The notes below the pieces were generated by a model that saw nothing but the letters and a program-made list of their open reading frames with translations, did not search any database and had not been told where the DNA came from. Shown here piece by piece: positions 32,756 through 40,513 of a DNA stretch of 44,647 nt (position 1 is the stretch's first letter; the number at the start of each line of letters is the position of its first letter). The position numbers and the translations under genes are program-made. The DNA comes from Sphingobacterium bovistauri (lineage in GTDB: Bacteria; Bacteroidota; Bacteroidia; Sphingobacteriales; Sphingobacteriaceae). The DNA lies in contig NZ_JADEYP010000033.1 of assembly GCF_020295405.1 (NCBI RefSeq), positions 1-44,647 on the forward strand, given 5' to 3'.

Positions 32756-32890
32756 ACAATGTCCTTTATAGTAAAATATTGATTTATCTAATATTTCCAA
32801 TTTTTTATCAAAATACGTGTTTTCGCTAATGTAAATTAGATTTTTAAACAAAAATACTAGAATAAAACCTGTGATTAAGGGAAAAAATTT

Positions 32891-32898
32891 TATATTTG
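32891..32898 (+). promoter_or_regulatory. -7 box (TATATTTG) of gdhA
   Basis: Exact TAnnTTTG match 41 nt before the gdhA ATG, giving a leader of about 35 nt. The -33 region is only weakly similar to consensus. Confidence 0.45.
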
Positions 32899-32939
32899 TT
32901 AAAATTTATGTCAAAACAATACAATTCTGTTAATAGAAA

Positions 32940-34271
32940 ATGCTAAATCTTAAAAACTTTATTGATTACGTAGAGAAACAAAATCCTAATGAGCCGGAGT
33001 TTTTACAAGCGGTCACGGAAGTCGTAGAAGACTTAATTCCATATATCAACGAGCATCATCCTGAATATGCCTATCTTAAAATTTTAGAAAGATTGGTAGA
33101 ACCTGAGCGTGTGGTGTCCTTTCGTGTAGCGTGGTTAGATGACCAGAATAATATTCAGGTAAATAGAGGCTATAGGGTGCAAATGAATAGTGCAATTGGT
33201 CCTTACAAAGGTGGATTACGCTTCTCTCCCACTGTGAATCTTAGTATTTTGAAATTTTTAGCATTTGAACAAGTTTTCAAGAATGCATTAACAAGTTTAC
33301 CTATTGGCGGCGGTAAAGGTGGATCAAATTTTGATCCTAAAGGCAAATCTGACAACGAGATCATGCGTTTTTGTCAAGCTTTTATGACCGAATTGTATCG
33401 TCACATTGGTTCCGAAACAGACGTTCCTGCGGGAGATATTGGTGTTGGCGGGCGTGAAATAGGCTATTTATTTGGGCAATACAAAAGAATTCAAAATAAC
33501 TTTACGGGTGTATTAACGGGTAAAGGTGTGCAATGGGGCGGTTCATACATACGTCCTGAAGCAACAGGATACGGCTTATTATACTTTGTTCAAAATATTT
33601 TTGAGCACAATGAAGATACACTTGCAGGCAAGGTAATAACAGTTTCTGGAGCTGGTAATGTTGCATTTTATGCAGCTGAAAAGGCTATTAACTTTGGTGC
33701 GAAAGTTATCACGTTATCAAATAGCACAGGGACTATCTACGATAAAGACGGTTTTACACATGAGAAGTTGGCTCATATAGCAAAATTAGGTAGAAATCTA
33801 GCGGATTATTGTGTTAAATTTCCATCTTCGACTTTTCATGCTGGTGAAAAACCATGGCAATTTGCTTGTGATATAGCGCTACCATGTGCGACGCAGAATG
33901 AATTGGATGAAAGCGATGCTACGACATTAATACAAAATGGTTGCATATGTGTTGCTGAAGGAGCAAATATGCCTTCTACTGCAGAGGCCGTAAAAGTCTT
34001 TCATAATGCTAAAATTGCATATGCTCCTGGTAAAGCGGCAAATGCAGGCGGCGTAGCTGTTTCTGGATTAGAAATGTCTCAAAATTCAATCGGTCAACAA
34101 TGGTCATCTTCTAAAGTAGATGATAGATTAAAACTAATTATGCAAAATATCTACAAGACATGTTTGCGTTATGGAAAAGAATCTGATGGTTATATTAACT
34201 ACTTAAAAGGTGCAAACTTAGGAGGCTTTATCAAGGTTGCTGAATCAATGAAAGCACAAGGTGTATTATAA
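32940..34271 (+). CDS. gdhA: NADP-type glutamate dehydrogenase
   Basis: A 443-residue glutamate dehydrogenase of the hexameric small-subunit class. It makes glutamate from 2-oxoglutarate and ammonia with NADPH, a main ammonia-assimilation route. Motifs are IGPYKGGLRFSP with the substrate lysine, the catalytic loop LPIGGGKGGSNFDPKGKS, DVPAGDIGVGGREIGYL, and the nucleotide fold VSGAGNVAFYAAEKA. Length and N-terminal layout match the NADP enzymes of enteric type. It is transcribed alone, with its own terminator. Confidence 0.96.
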   Translation: MLNLKNFIDYVEKQNPNEPEFLQAVTEVVEDLIPYINEHHPEYAYLKILERLVEPERVVSFRVAWLDDQNNIQVNRGYRVQMNSAIGPYKGGLRFSPTVNLSILKFLAFEQVFKNALTSLPIGGGKGGSNFDPKGKSDNEIMRFCQAFMTELYRHIGSETDVPAGDIGVGGREIGYLFGQYKRIQNNFTGVLTGKGVQWGGSYIRPEATGYGLLYFVQNIFEHNEDTLAGKVITVSGAGNVAFYAAEKAINFGAKVITLSNSTGTIYDKDGFTHEKLAHIAKLGRNLADYCVKFPSSTFHAGEKPWQFACDIALPCATQNELDESDATTLIQNGCICVAEGANMPSTAEAVKVFHNAKIAYAPGKAANAGGVAVSGLEMSQNSIGQQWSSSKVDDRLKLIMQNIYKTCLRYGKESDGYINYLKGANLGGFIKVAESMKAQGVL

Positions 34272-34303
34272 GGAAAAACAAAGATTTAAAAATTCATATA
34301 AGG

Positions 34304-34336
34304 GAACAATAGCAAATAGCTATTGTTCTTTTTTTA
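34304..34336 (+). terminator. Terminator of gdhA
   Basis: A perfect 10-bp stem GAACAATAGC (34304-34313) with 34319-34328, 5-nt loop, followed by eight T. Confidence 0.9.
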
Positions 34337-34419
34337 TACAATAAAGTATCTTTGGCCAATACTTACTTATAAGGATAAATTACTTATTTTGCGTCATTAA
34401 AATACGTGTTATACAATAT

Positions 34420-34665
34420 ATGAGAACATTAGCAGAATTACCACATCCAGAATGCAAGATTACTATTTTTGGAATGAATCAGAAGTATATAATAAAGTTT
34501 GAACAAGGCAATTTGGAGCAAACCTATAAGATAGCGAAGGCTGATATTTTGAATGGTGTGAATGGTGTTTTCGAACTATTGGATGAAGAGTTTATTAACA
34601 AGGTTCTTAATGTTTTTAGCGATATGCGTACTTGCTTTATCAATACGTACAATAATTATAATTAA
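34420..34665 (+). CDS. Small conserved hypothetical protein (81 aa)
   Basis: An 81-residue soluble protein of unknown function. The middle (ECKITIFGMNQKYIIKFEQG, then NLEQTYKI) recalls small proteins I associate with Bacteroidota genomes, without an assigned role. No transmembrane segment, signal or metal motif. It is flanked by its own terminator at 34726-34767 and stands alone between gdhA and the sirtuin gene. Confidence 0.7.
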   Translation: MRTLAELPHPECKITIFGMNQKYIIKFEQGNLEQTYKIAKADILNGVNGVFELLDEEFINKVLNVFSDMRTCFINTYNNYN

Positions 34666-34725
34666 ACTTTTCATTCACCTATTTTTATTAAACACTTGTA
34701 AATTAATTATTTATATATTAAAAAT

Positions 34726-34767
34726 AAAGGTAACCGAATTATATTTGGCTACCTTTGTTTTTTTTTT
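34726..34767 (+). terminator. Terminator of the 81-aa protein gene
   Basis: AAAGGTAACC pairs with GGCTACCTTT (one mismatch), followed by a run of ten T. Some distance past the stop (61 bp). Confidence 0.75.
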
Positions 34768-34854
34768 ACCTAAAACTAGTTTATTTTAAACTTTTTATTT
34801 AAATAAAACATATATATCATTGATATATAATTAAATGCATTTTCTTTCAGAATA

Positions 34855-35544
34855 TTATTCGGCGTATCTTTTAATCCATTTAGGAAGCTCTGTAGCAGCT
34901 TTACCAGTAATCTGCTCTATATTACCACTTATTGGTAAAGAATTCGAATTAGGGTCTATTAAAACTATTTTACATAAGGGAGAGACATCATGGAGTAAAT
35001 TTGCAGCTGGGTAAACTTGCAATGAGGTGCCAACAATTAAAAGCACATCGGCAGACTTAACAATCCTACTAGCTATCGACATATTTGGTACTGCCTCACC
35101 GAACCAAACCACATGAGGTCTTAAAGGTGAACCTATTTCACATTTCTCATCTATTTTGATTTCGTCCCCCTCTATTGGGTACACCAATTCTGGATTTTTT
35201 GACGACTGTGATTTCATTATTTCACCATGAAGGTGCAAAACACTCTTGCTGCCAGCGCGCTCATGTAAATCGTCTATATTTTGAGTTATAATTTGTACAT
35301 CAGCATATTTTTCTAATTCTACTAAGGCCAAATGCCCAGTGTTAGGTGACGCATTGCGGCATGTAGCCCGGCGAATATTGTAAAAACGCTGAACAGTCTT
35401 TGGGTCTTTTGCCCATGCTTCAGGAGTAGCGACGTCTTCTATCCGATGCCCTTCCCATAATCCATCGGTACCTCTAAAAGTTTGCAAACCACTTTCGGCT
35501 GATATACCAGCACCTGTAAATACCACTATTTTTTGTCTCTTCAT
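34855..35544 (-). CDS. cobB: Sirtuin-type NAD-dependent deacylase without zinc site
   Basis: A class III sirtuin, 229 residues, removing acyl groups from protein lysines with NAD+. Motifs: VVFTGAGISAESGLQTFRG (NAD pocket), TQNIDDLHERAG, the catalytic His106 in HLHGE, LRPHVVWFGE and IVGTSLQVYPAAN. Tyr55 and Arg58 (RFYNIR) form the YxxR pair that marks preference for succinyl or malonyl groups. The four zinc cysteines expected between HLHGE and LRPHVVWFGE are missing; only Cys135 is left. Confidence 0.93.
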   Translation of the reverse strand: MKRQKIVVFTGAGISAESGLQTFRGTDGLWEGHRIEDVATPEAWAKDPKTVQRFYNIRRATCRNASPNTGHLALVELEKYADVQIITQNIDDLHERAGSKSVLHLHGEIMKSQSSKNPELVYPIEGDEIKIDEKCEIGSPLRPHVVWFGEAVPNMSIASRIVKSADVLLIVGTSLQVYPAANLLHDVSPLCKIVLIDPNSNSLPISGNIEQITGKAATELPKWIKRYAE

Positions 35545-35555
35545 ACCCGTAAATA

Positions 35556-35590
35556 ATAATGGTCGAAAATTAGAAATTTCCGACCATTAT
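35556..35590 (-). terminator. Possible terminator between the DUF2892 and sirtuin genes
   Basis: ATAATGGTCG (35556-35565) pairs with 35581-35590, with an inner AAATT/AATTT extension across a mismatch. No T run follows on the minus strand, so it may terminate weakly. Confidence 0.45.
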
Positions 35591-35612
35591 CCAATAAGAA
35601 TTGATTATTAAC

Positions 35613-35915
35613 CTATTTAACAAAATAGCGATGTTCAATTACTGTTACTTCGTCCTTTTCTTTTGAAATTTGCTCTACAGCTGCTTTAATTGTACACTTG
35701 CCCGTTATACCTCGGTATACTAAAGCGCCTCCCAGCCCTACACCAGATATAGCTGTAATAGGATGTTTTACGAGCTGTTTAATCCCCACGCTAAGAATGA
35801 GACCACCTGCGATTACGGAAAGTATACGTTCGGATGTACCTACATTACCATCTTTACAGTCTTCATCAACATTCCTTTTAATTTTATCTATAGCATAATT
35901 TACGAGTGTGTTCAT
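35613..35915 (-). CDS. DUF2892 domain membrane protein
   Basis: A 100-residue protein whose middle, NVGTSERILSVIAGGLIL then GVGLGGALVYRGITGKC, is a DUF2892 domain: two short membrane helices joined by a tight turn, with GKC at the end. The basic N-terminus and acidic-basic C-terminus are cytoplasmic extensions. In other bacteria the domain is attached to rhodanese (YgaP). Here it is alone and its role is unknown. It lies upstream of the sirtuin gene in the same orientation, 68 bp away. Confidence 0.82.
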   Translation of the reverse strand: MNTLVNYAIDKIKRNVDEDCKDGNVGTSERILSVIAGGLILSVGIKQLVKHPITAISGVGLGGALVYRGITGKCTIKAAVEQISKEKDEVTVIEHRYFVK

Positions 35916-35999
35916 AGTAATATATTTTATACAGAATAAAACAGTTGATTTTATATTTTGTTTTTAATAGCAAATAATTATTTTGATATTTAAAGACTA

Positions 36000-36007
36000 T
36001 ACATTTG
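36000..36007 (+). promoter_or_regulatory. -7 box (TACATTTG) ahead of the ATP-cone nuclease gene
   Basis: Exact TAnnTTTG match. It lies inside the longest open frame (from 35983), which argues that translation starts later, at 36013 (5 nt after the box) or at 36031. Confidence 0.45.
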
Positions 36008-36030
36008 TTTTAATGTCTATTCGATACAAC

Positions 36031-36879
36031 ATGAGAGTTAAAAAGCATTCAGGAGAATTAGTTGATTTCAATCCAGCAAGTTTACGTCATTCATTATCGC
36101 GTTCTGGGGCCTCTAGTGATGAGGTAGATAAAGTATTTAATTCTATACAACCATCATTATACGACGGTATTTCAACACGCGAACTGTACCAAGTTGCGTT
36201 TGATGAATTAAAATTAGTTCGAAATACATACGCAGCACGCTATAGTCTTAAAAAAGCTTTAAGAGATTTAGGTCCTGAAGGTTTCTATTTTGAAAAATGG
36301 ATAGCTCGAATTTTTCAGGAAGATGGATACAAAGCGATAACTAGCCAGACTATACAGGGGCATGCTGTCACCCACGAAATTGATGTCATTGCTGCTAAAG
36401 GGAATGAACTTTTAGCTATTGAATGTAAATTCAGAAATGATATAGATGCTAAAATATCAGTTACTACACCAATGTATTTTATGTCTAGAGTGAGAGATAT
36501 TAGTAACAAGCCTTTTACTTTTTTCAATAAAACACTTCATGTTACTCAAGGATGGTTGGTGACCAATGCTTATTTAACATCAGACTCCAAAACTTTTGGT
36601 GAACATTATAAAATGAACTTATTAGCGTGGGATTATCCAAAAGATAAAAGCATTAAAGTAATTGTAGATAATAACGGAGAGTATCCTATCACTTGCTTGA
36701 CGACCTTAAATTCAGATGACAAAGCTAGATTGTTGAAAGCACAATGTATATTGGTTAAAGATATACTACGTGATCCTAAATTTTTATTATCTATTCAAAC
36801 TGACGCTACCAAACAAAAGAAAATTTTGCAAGAAGCGGAGGAATTAATAGCGAGCCCCTTGGAGCATACCGAATTGTAG
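36031..36879 (+). CDS. ATP-cone / PD-(D/E)XK restriction-endonuclease-like fusion protein
   Basis: Two domains in 282 residues. Residues 1-90 are an ATP-cone (VKKHSGELVDFNPASLRHSL, then YDGISTRELYQVAFDEL), the nucleotide-sensing module known from ribonucleotide reductases and NrdR. Residues 90-190 are a restriction-endonuclease-like domain (FEKWIARIFQEDGYKAITSQ) with an intact catalytic set, HEIDVI (Asp118) and AIECKF (Glu131, Lys133). The remainder is helical. Start chosen at MRVKKHSG, where the ATP-cone begins. A DUF2007 gene follows after 24 bp. The natural guess is a nuclease gated by ATP or dATP; this is inference. Confidence 0.85.
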   Translation: MRVKKHSGELVDFNPASLRHSLSRSGASSDEVDKVFNSIQPSLYDGISTRELYQVAFDELKLVRNTYAARYSLKKALRDLGPEGFYFEKWIARIFQEDGYKAITSQTIQGHAVTHEIDVIAAKGNELLAIECKFRNDIDAKISVTTPMYFMSRVRDISNKPFTFFNKTLHVTQGWLVTNAYLTSDSKTFGEHYKMNLLAWDYPKDKSIKVIVDNNGEYPITCLTTLNSDDKARLLKAQCILVKDILRDPKFLLSIQTDATKQKKILQEAEELIASPLEHTEL

Positions 36880-36903
36880 ATTTTCATAATTAAACCAATT
36901 CCA

Positions 36904-37329
36904 ATGAAACTTATTACTTTCAAAACTTTTGATAATCCCATTGAAGCGCATAATTTTAGAAATAGATTAGAAGCTGAAGATATTGAAGCCTATATTTATG
37001 ATGAGCATATCATTGGTTTGAATCCGTTGTATAGTAATGCAATTGGTGGTATTAAGGTTAAAATTGCAGAAAATGATTTGGATCAGGCGAATTTGGTTTT
37101 GCAAGCTATAAATTCAAATCAATATTATAGTGATACTCGCGATATTCTAAAATGTCTTAGCTGTGATTCAGAGGATGTAAATACTAACTATAGGGATTTC
37201 AAAAATTTATCAGGTATAGTGTCGTTTTTTGCATCGATAGTCTTTATGGTTTATCCCATATACTTCGCGCGCAAATGTAAGTGTAATGCGTGCGATTTGG
37301 AATTTAATAGAACTGATATTGAATATTAA
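36904..37329 (+). CDS. DUF2007 domain protein with C-terminal zinc ribbon
   Basis: A 141-residue protein. Residues 1-70 are a DUF2007 (putative signal-transducing, PII-like fold) domain: ITFKTFDNPIEAHNFRNRLE, then DIEAYIYDEHIIG and GGIKVKIAENDLDQA. The C-terminal part has CxxC (Cys84, Cys87) and CxCxxC (Cys125, 127, 130) around a hydrophobic segment SFFASIVFMVYPIYF, as in a zinc ribbon split by a membrane loop. It is 24 bp from the ATP-cone nuclease gene and probably cotranscribed, so it may be that protein's partner. Confidence 0.8.
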   Translation: MKLITFKTFDNPIEAHNFRNRLEAEDIEAYIYDEHIIGLNPLYSNAIGGIKVKIAENDLDQANLVLQAINSNQYYSDTRDILKCLSCDSEDVNTNYRDFKNLSGIVSFFASIVFMVYPIYFARKCKCNACDLEFNRTDIEY

Positions 37330-37335
37330 TATTGT

Positions 37336-37378
37336 AGCTAAAAACCTAAGAATGCTATAAGTGATGGCTTTTTTAGTT
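37336..37378 (+). terminator. Weak hairpin after the DUF2007 gene
   Basis: GCTAAAAACC can pair imperfectly with GGCTTTTTTAG across a 21-nt loop, followed by TTTCC. Low confidence. Confidence 0.35.
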
Positions 37379-37401
37379 TCCTATATTAAAGAATAATTGT
37401 G

Positions 37402-37409
37402 TAATTTTG
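37402..37409 (+). promoter_or_regulatory. -7 box (TAATTTTG) 6 nt before trpS
   Basis: Exact TAnnTTTG match ending six bases before the ATG at 37416, predicting a leaderless or very short leader mRNA. Confidence 0.45.
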
Positions 37410-37415
37410 CAACAT

Positions 37416-38414
37416 ATGGAAACTGTTGTTAGCGGTATCAGAAGTACCGGAAAATTACATTTAGGAAACTATTACGGAGCATTGAGTAATTTTGTGAAAA
37501 TGCAAAATGAATACAATTGCTACTTTTTTATAGCGGATTTGCATTCACTGACTACTCACCCTAATCCACACGATCTACAGGCTACTGTACGTAATGTAGT
37601 TGTAGAATATTTGGCAGCTGGTATCGATCCTGAGAAATCAACTATATACATTCAGTCAGATGTTCCAGAAGTTGCGGAGCTATATCTGTATATGAATATG
37701 AATGCTTACTTGGGTGAGCTAGAGCGCTCCACATCATTCAAAGATAAAATACGTTCAAATCCAAACAATGTAAACGCTGGATTATTAACTTATCCAGTTT
37801 TGATGGCTTGTGATATTTTACTTCATCACGGAACTAAAGTTCCAGTTGGTAAGGATCAAGAGCAGCATTTGGAAATGACACGTACGTTTGGAAACCGTTT
37901 CAATCACTTATACCAAACAGAATATTTTAAAGAAGCTTTTGCATTCAGTTATTCAGATAAATTAGTAAAAGTTCCAGGATTAAGTGGTCAAGGAAAAATG
38001 GGTAAATCCAATGGTGAAGCCGATTGTATCTATTTATCAGATGCGCCAGAAGTAATTCGTAAAAAGATCATGCGTGCCGTCTCAGATTCAGGACCGACAG
38101 AACCAAATCAAGAAAAACCCGAGTCTATTCAGAATTTATTTGATTTGATGAATGTTGTCTCCACTCCTGATACATTATCACATTTTGATGAATTATATAA
38201 TAAGTGCGAGATTCGTTATGGTGACTTTAAAAAGCAATTAGCGGAAGATATGGTGCTAGCTACAGAGCCTGTTCGTTCACGTATTGCATCAATCGAAAAC
38301 GATGAGGAATACATAAAAAAAGTCATCAAAATGGGAGCTGAAAAGGCACAAGCTAGTGCACAAAAAACAATTAAAGAAGTAAGAGAGATAATAGGACTTA
38401 AAAAACTATATTAG
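37416..38414 (+). CDS. trpS: Tryptophanyl-tRNA synthetase
   Basis: Class I aminoacyl-tRNA synthetase charging tRNA-Trp, 332 residues, normal length. The N-terminal METVVSGIRSTGKLHLGNYYGAL holds the HIGH-type motif (HLGN), and the KMSKS-type loop is GQGKMGKSNGEAD. DADLHSLT-like FFIADLHSLTTHP and PVGKDQEQHLEMTR are also typical. The ATG at 37416 is chosen; an in-frame TTG three codons earlier overlaps the -7 box. A deoxynucleoside kinase gene follows after 8 bp, probably in one operon. Confidence 0.97.
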   Translation: METVVSGIRSTGKLHLGNYYGALSNFVKMQNEYNCYFFIADLHSLTTHPNPHDLQATVRNVVVEYLAAGIDPEKSTIYIQSDVPEVAELYLYMNMNAYLGELERSTSFKDKIRSNPNNVNAGLLTYPVLMACDILLHHGTKVPVGKDQEQHLEMTRTFGNRFNHLYQTEYFKEAFAFSYSDKLVKVPGLSGQGKMGKSNGEADCIYLSDAPEVIRKKIMRAVSDSGPTEPNQEKPESIQNLFDLMNVVSTPDTLSHFDELYNKCEIRYGDFKKQLAEDMVLATEPVRSRIASIENDEEYIKKVIKMGAEKAQASAQKTIKEVREIIGLKKLY

Positions 38415-38422
38415 AATTAGAT

Positions 38423-39040
38423 ATGCATATTGCAATTGTAGGGAATATAGGAGCTGGTAAAACCACTTTGACAAAATTATTGGCACAACATTTAAATTTT
38501 GAACCGCAATTCGAAGCGGTAGACAATAATCCATATTTAGAGGATTTTTACAGCGATATGAAGAGATGGGCTTTCAATCTGCAAATATTCTTTTTGAATA
38601 GTCGCTTTAGACATATTGTAGAGCAACAAAAATTGGGTACTAATATGATTCAAGATCGTACAATATATGAAGACGCTTACATTTTTGCAGAAAACTTGTA
38701 CGATATGGGATTAATGAGTGCACGTGATTTCGATAATTATAGCAATATTTTTCAAAGTATTATTCACTATATCAAACCGCCGGATTTGTTGATTTACTTG
38801 AAAGCTTCAGTACCGACGTTAGTAAACAATATCCAAAAACGTGGTCGTGATTATGAATCAGCTATTCGCCTGGACTATTTATCAAAATTAAACGATAAGT
38901 ATGACAAATGGATTAACAATTATACAGATGGTAAATTGTTGATTTTGGACAAGGATAATCTTGATTTTGCTAATAATCCTGAAGATTTGGGTTTTATAAA
39001 AGAAAAAATTGATGCCGAATTATACGGATTGTTTAAATAA
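38423..39040 (+). CDS. Deoxynucleoside kinase
   Basis: A 205-residue kinase that phosphorylates deoxynucleosides for salvage into dNTP. The P-loop GNIGAGKTTLTKLL is at residues 7-20; PYLEDFYSDMKRWAFNLQIF, DRTIYEDAYIFAENL and the lid RGRDYES complete the dNK/dGK family pattern. The substrate base cannot be read from the sequence. It is 8 bp after trpS and ends in a strong terminator. Confidence 0.93.
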   Translation: MHIAIVGNIGAGKTTLTKLLAQHLNFEPQFEAVDNNPYLEDFYSDMKRWAFNLQIFFLNSRFRHIVEQQKLGTNMIQDRTIYEDAYIFAENLYDMGLMSARDFDNYSNIFQSIIHYIKPPDLLIYLKASVPTLVNNIQKRGRDYESAIRLDYLSKLNDKYDKWINNYTDGKLLILDKDNLDFANNPEDLGFIKEKIDAELYGLFK

Positions 39041-39080
39041 CAAAAAATGCTCATTCAGTTGAGCATTTTTTGTTTAAATT
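39039..39080 (+). terminator. Terminator of the trpS-dNK operon
   Basis: A perfect 15-bp stem AACAAAAAATGCTCA (39039-39053) with 39060-39074, 6-nt loop, containing six T in the distal arm. The stop codon overlaps its first bases. Confidence 0.85.
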
Positions 39081-39102
39081 AGTTTTTACGTATTGAAAAG
39101 CT

Positions 39103-39666
39103 ATGGATAAAATAGATAAAGCCTTTGAATCTATGATTGAGAATCTGTATAAGATTACGGGCAAAACATTAGATGAATGGATAACGATTGTAAAGAATGA
39201 AAATTTCAATAAGCATGGTGAAATAGTTAAATTTTTGAAAGAACAGCATCAACTTACACATGGCTATGCAAATTTAATTGGTCATCGAAGTAAATCATCT
39301 GACGCTGCTTCAGCACCTGATAAAGACGATTTGATAGCGCAACAATATAAAGGAAAAGAAGCATTAAGGCCTATTTACGAAGCGCTGAAAGTAAAGGTTT
39401 TAGGTTTAGGAAATGATATTGAAATTGCTCCCAAGAAAGCGAATGTTAGTTTTCGACGAGCTAAACAATTTGTTCTTATAGGGCCTGCTACGAAGACTAG
39501 ATTTGAAGTTGGTTTATTCTTGAAAAATTTTCCAGCAACAGAACGATTAATTGCGGAGAAGGAAGATGCAATGTGTACGCATAAAGTTAATTTGTCAAAA
39601 ATTGAAGATATTGATGAAGAGTTGTTGACTTGGATTACAATGTCTTATAGTAACGCATTTAAATGA
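39103..39666 (+). CDS. DUF4287-DUF5655 domain protein
   Basis: A 187-residue soluble protein. Residues 1-65 match DUF4287 (MIENLYKITGKTLDEWITIV, then HGEIVKFLKEQHQLTHGYAN). Residues 90-187 match DUF5655 (KVLGLGNDIEIAPKKANVSF, then FVLIGPATKTRFEVGLFLK). This combination is widespread in Bacteroidota and Actinobacteria, of unknown function; DUF5655 has a distant link to nuclease-associated proteins. It stands alone; its stop codon lies in the terminator stem. Confidence 0.82.
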   Translation: MDKIDKAFESMIENLYKITGKTLDEWITIVKNENFNKHGEIVKFLKEQHQLTHGYANLIGHRSKSSDAASAPDKDDLIAQQYKGKEALRPIYEALKVKVLGLGNDIEIAPKKANVSFRRAKQFVLIGPATKTRFEVGLFLKNFPATERLIAEKEDAMCTHKVNLSKIEDIDEELLTWITMSYSNAFK

Positions 39667-39706
39667 TGTCTCAAGATTAATGTTGAGACATCATTTGCTT
39701 TTTTAT
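39661..39706 (+). terminator. Terminator of the DUF4287-DUF5655 gene
   Basis: A perfect 14-bp stem AAATGATGTCTCAA (39661-39674) with 39683-39696, 8-nt loop, then GCTTTTTT. The TGA stop at 39664-39666 is part of the stem. Confidence 0.85.
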
Positions 39707-40338
39707 TCTATAATTTGAATAGAAAATTTGACAGGAGAAGTTGGATAATCAGCTTTGTCAGTCTTGAATCGACTAATTGCGTTAATGATCTCTAAACCTT
39801 CATAAATTTCTCCAAATACTGTATAGTCGCCATCCAAACGAGGAAGACCGCCATTTTTCAAATATTCTTTACGTTGTTCTGGAGTAAACTTAATTCCTTT
39901 CTTGATTTCTAAAGCTTCTAAATCCTGTTCTGTAACTTTCTTTCCAGCAACAAAATAGATTTGGTTCAAAAAAGAAGCCTTGTCAGGATTATCATCACGT
40001 CCTTGACCTAATGCGCCAATTTTATGAAATGCGCGCGAATCAAATTCTCCTTTTAATCTTGGTTTCTTCCCTGTCGGATCAGTAGCTTCTCGCCTTTCAA
40101 TATCGACGTCATGTTCACCTCCTTGCACGACAAAGTTCTCAATAATACGATTGAATAAAGCTCCTTGATATGTCGAATCCTCTATGGATCTCAACATCAA
40201 GTCCCGGTGCTTTGGTGTGAAATCATAAAGCAAAACTTTAAATATTCCATAATCTGTTTTAAAGGCTATTTTGTGTGTTTGAGCATTTGAAAATTGACAA
40301 GTAATAACGAAGATAGTAAATAGATAAATTAGTCGCAT
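39703..40338 (-). CDS. Secreted cyclophilin-type peptidyl-prolyl isomerase
   Basis: A 211-residue cyclophilin with a signal peptide (LFTIFVITCQFSNAQ), acting on protein folding in the periplasm. Conserved cyclophilin parts are IAFKTDYGIFKVLLYDFTP, the active-site stretch FNRIIENFVVQGGEHD (Arg and Gln), GQGRDDNPDKASFLNQIYFV and DYTVFGEIYEGLEII. An insertion of about 30 residues lies between the last two (TEQDLEALEIKKGIKFTPEQ), common in Bacteroidota members. It converges with the DUF4287 gene. Confidence 0.9.
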   Translation of the reverse strand: MRLIYLFTIFVITCQFSNAQTHKIAFKTDYGIFKVLLYDFTPKHRDLMLRSIEDSTYQGALFNRIIENFVVQGGEHDVDIERREATDPTGKKPRLKGEFDSRAFHKIGALGQGRDDNPDKASFLNQIYFVAGKKVTEQDLEALEIKKGIKFTPEQRKEYLKNGGLPRLDGDYTVFGEIYEGLEIINAISRFKTDKADYPTSPVKFSIQIIE

Positions 40339-40513
40339 ATATAGTGTTTAGACTGTTCTAAGATAGAAATTTATATTCGTAAAAATGTGTCGCTGAAAGT
40401 ATAAATCATTAGTTCTTAAGGAAATGTGGAAATCTCTAAAAATGTGCAAAAACTCACCCGTACAATCTCTTTTTTTATCCTTATTTTCGTACGTTATAAC
40501 AAAAGCTAAGTGA

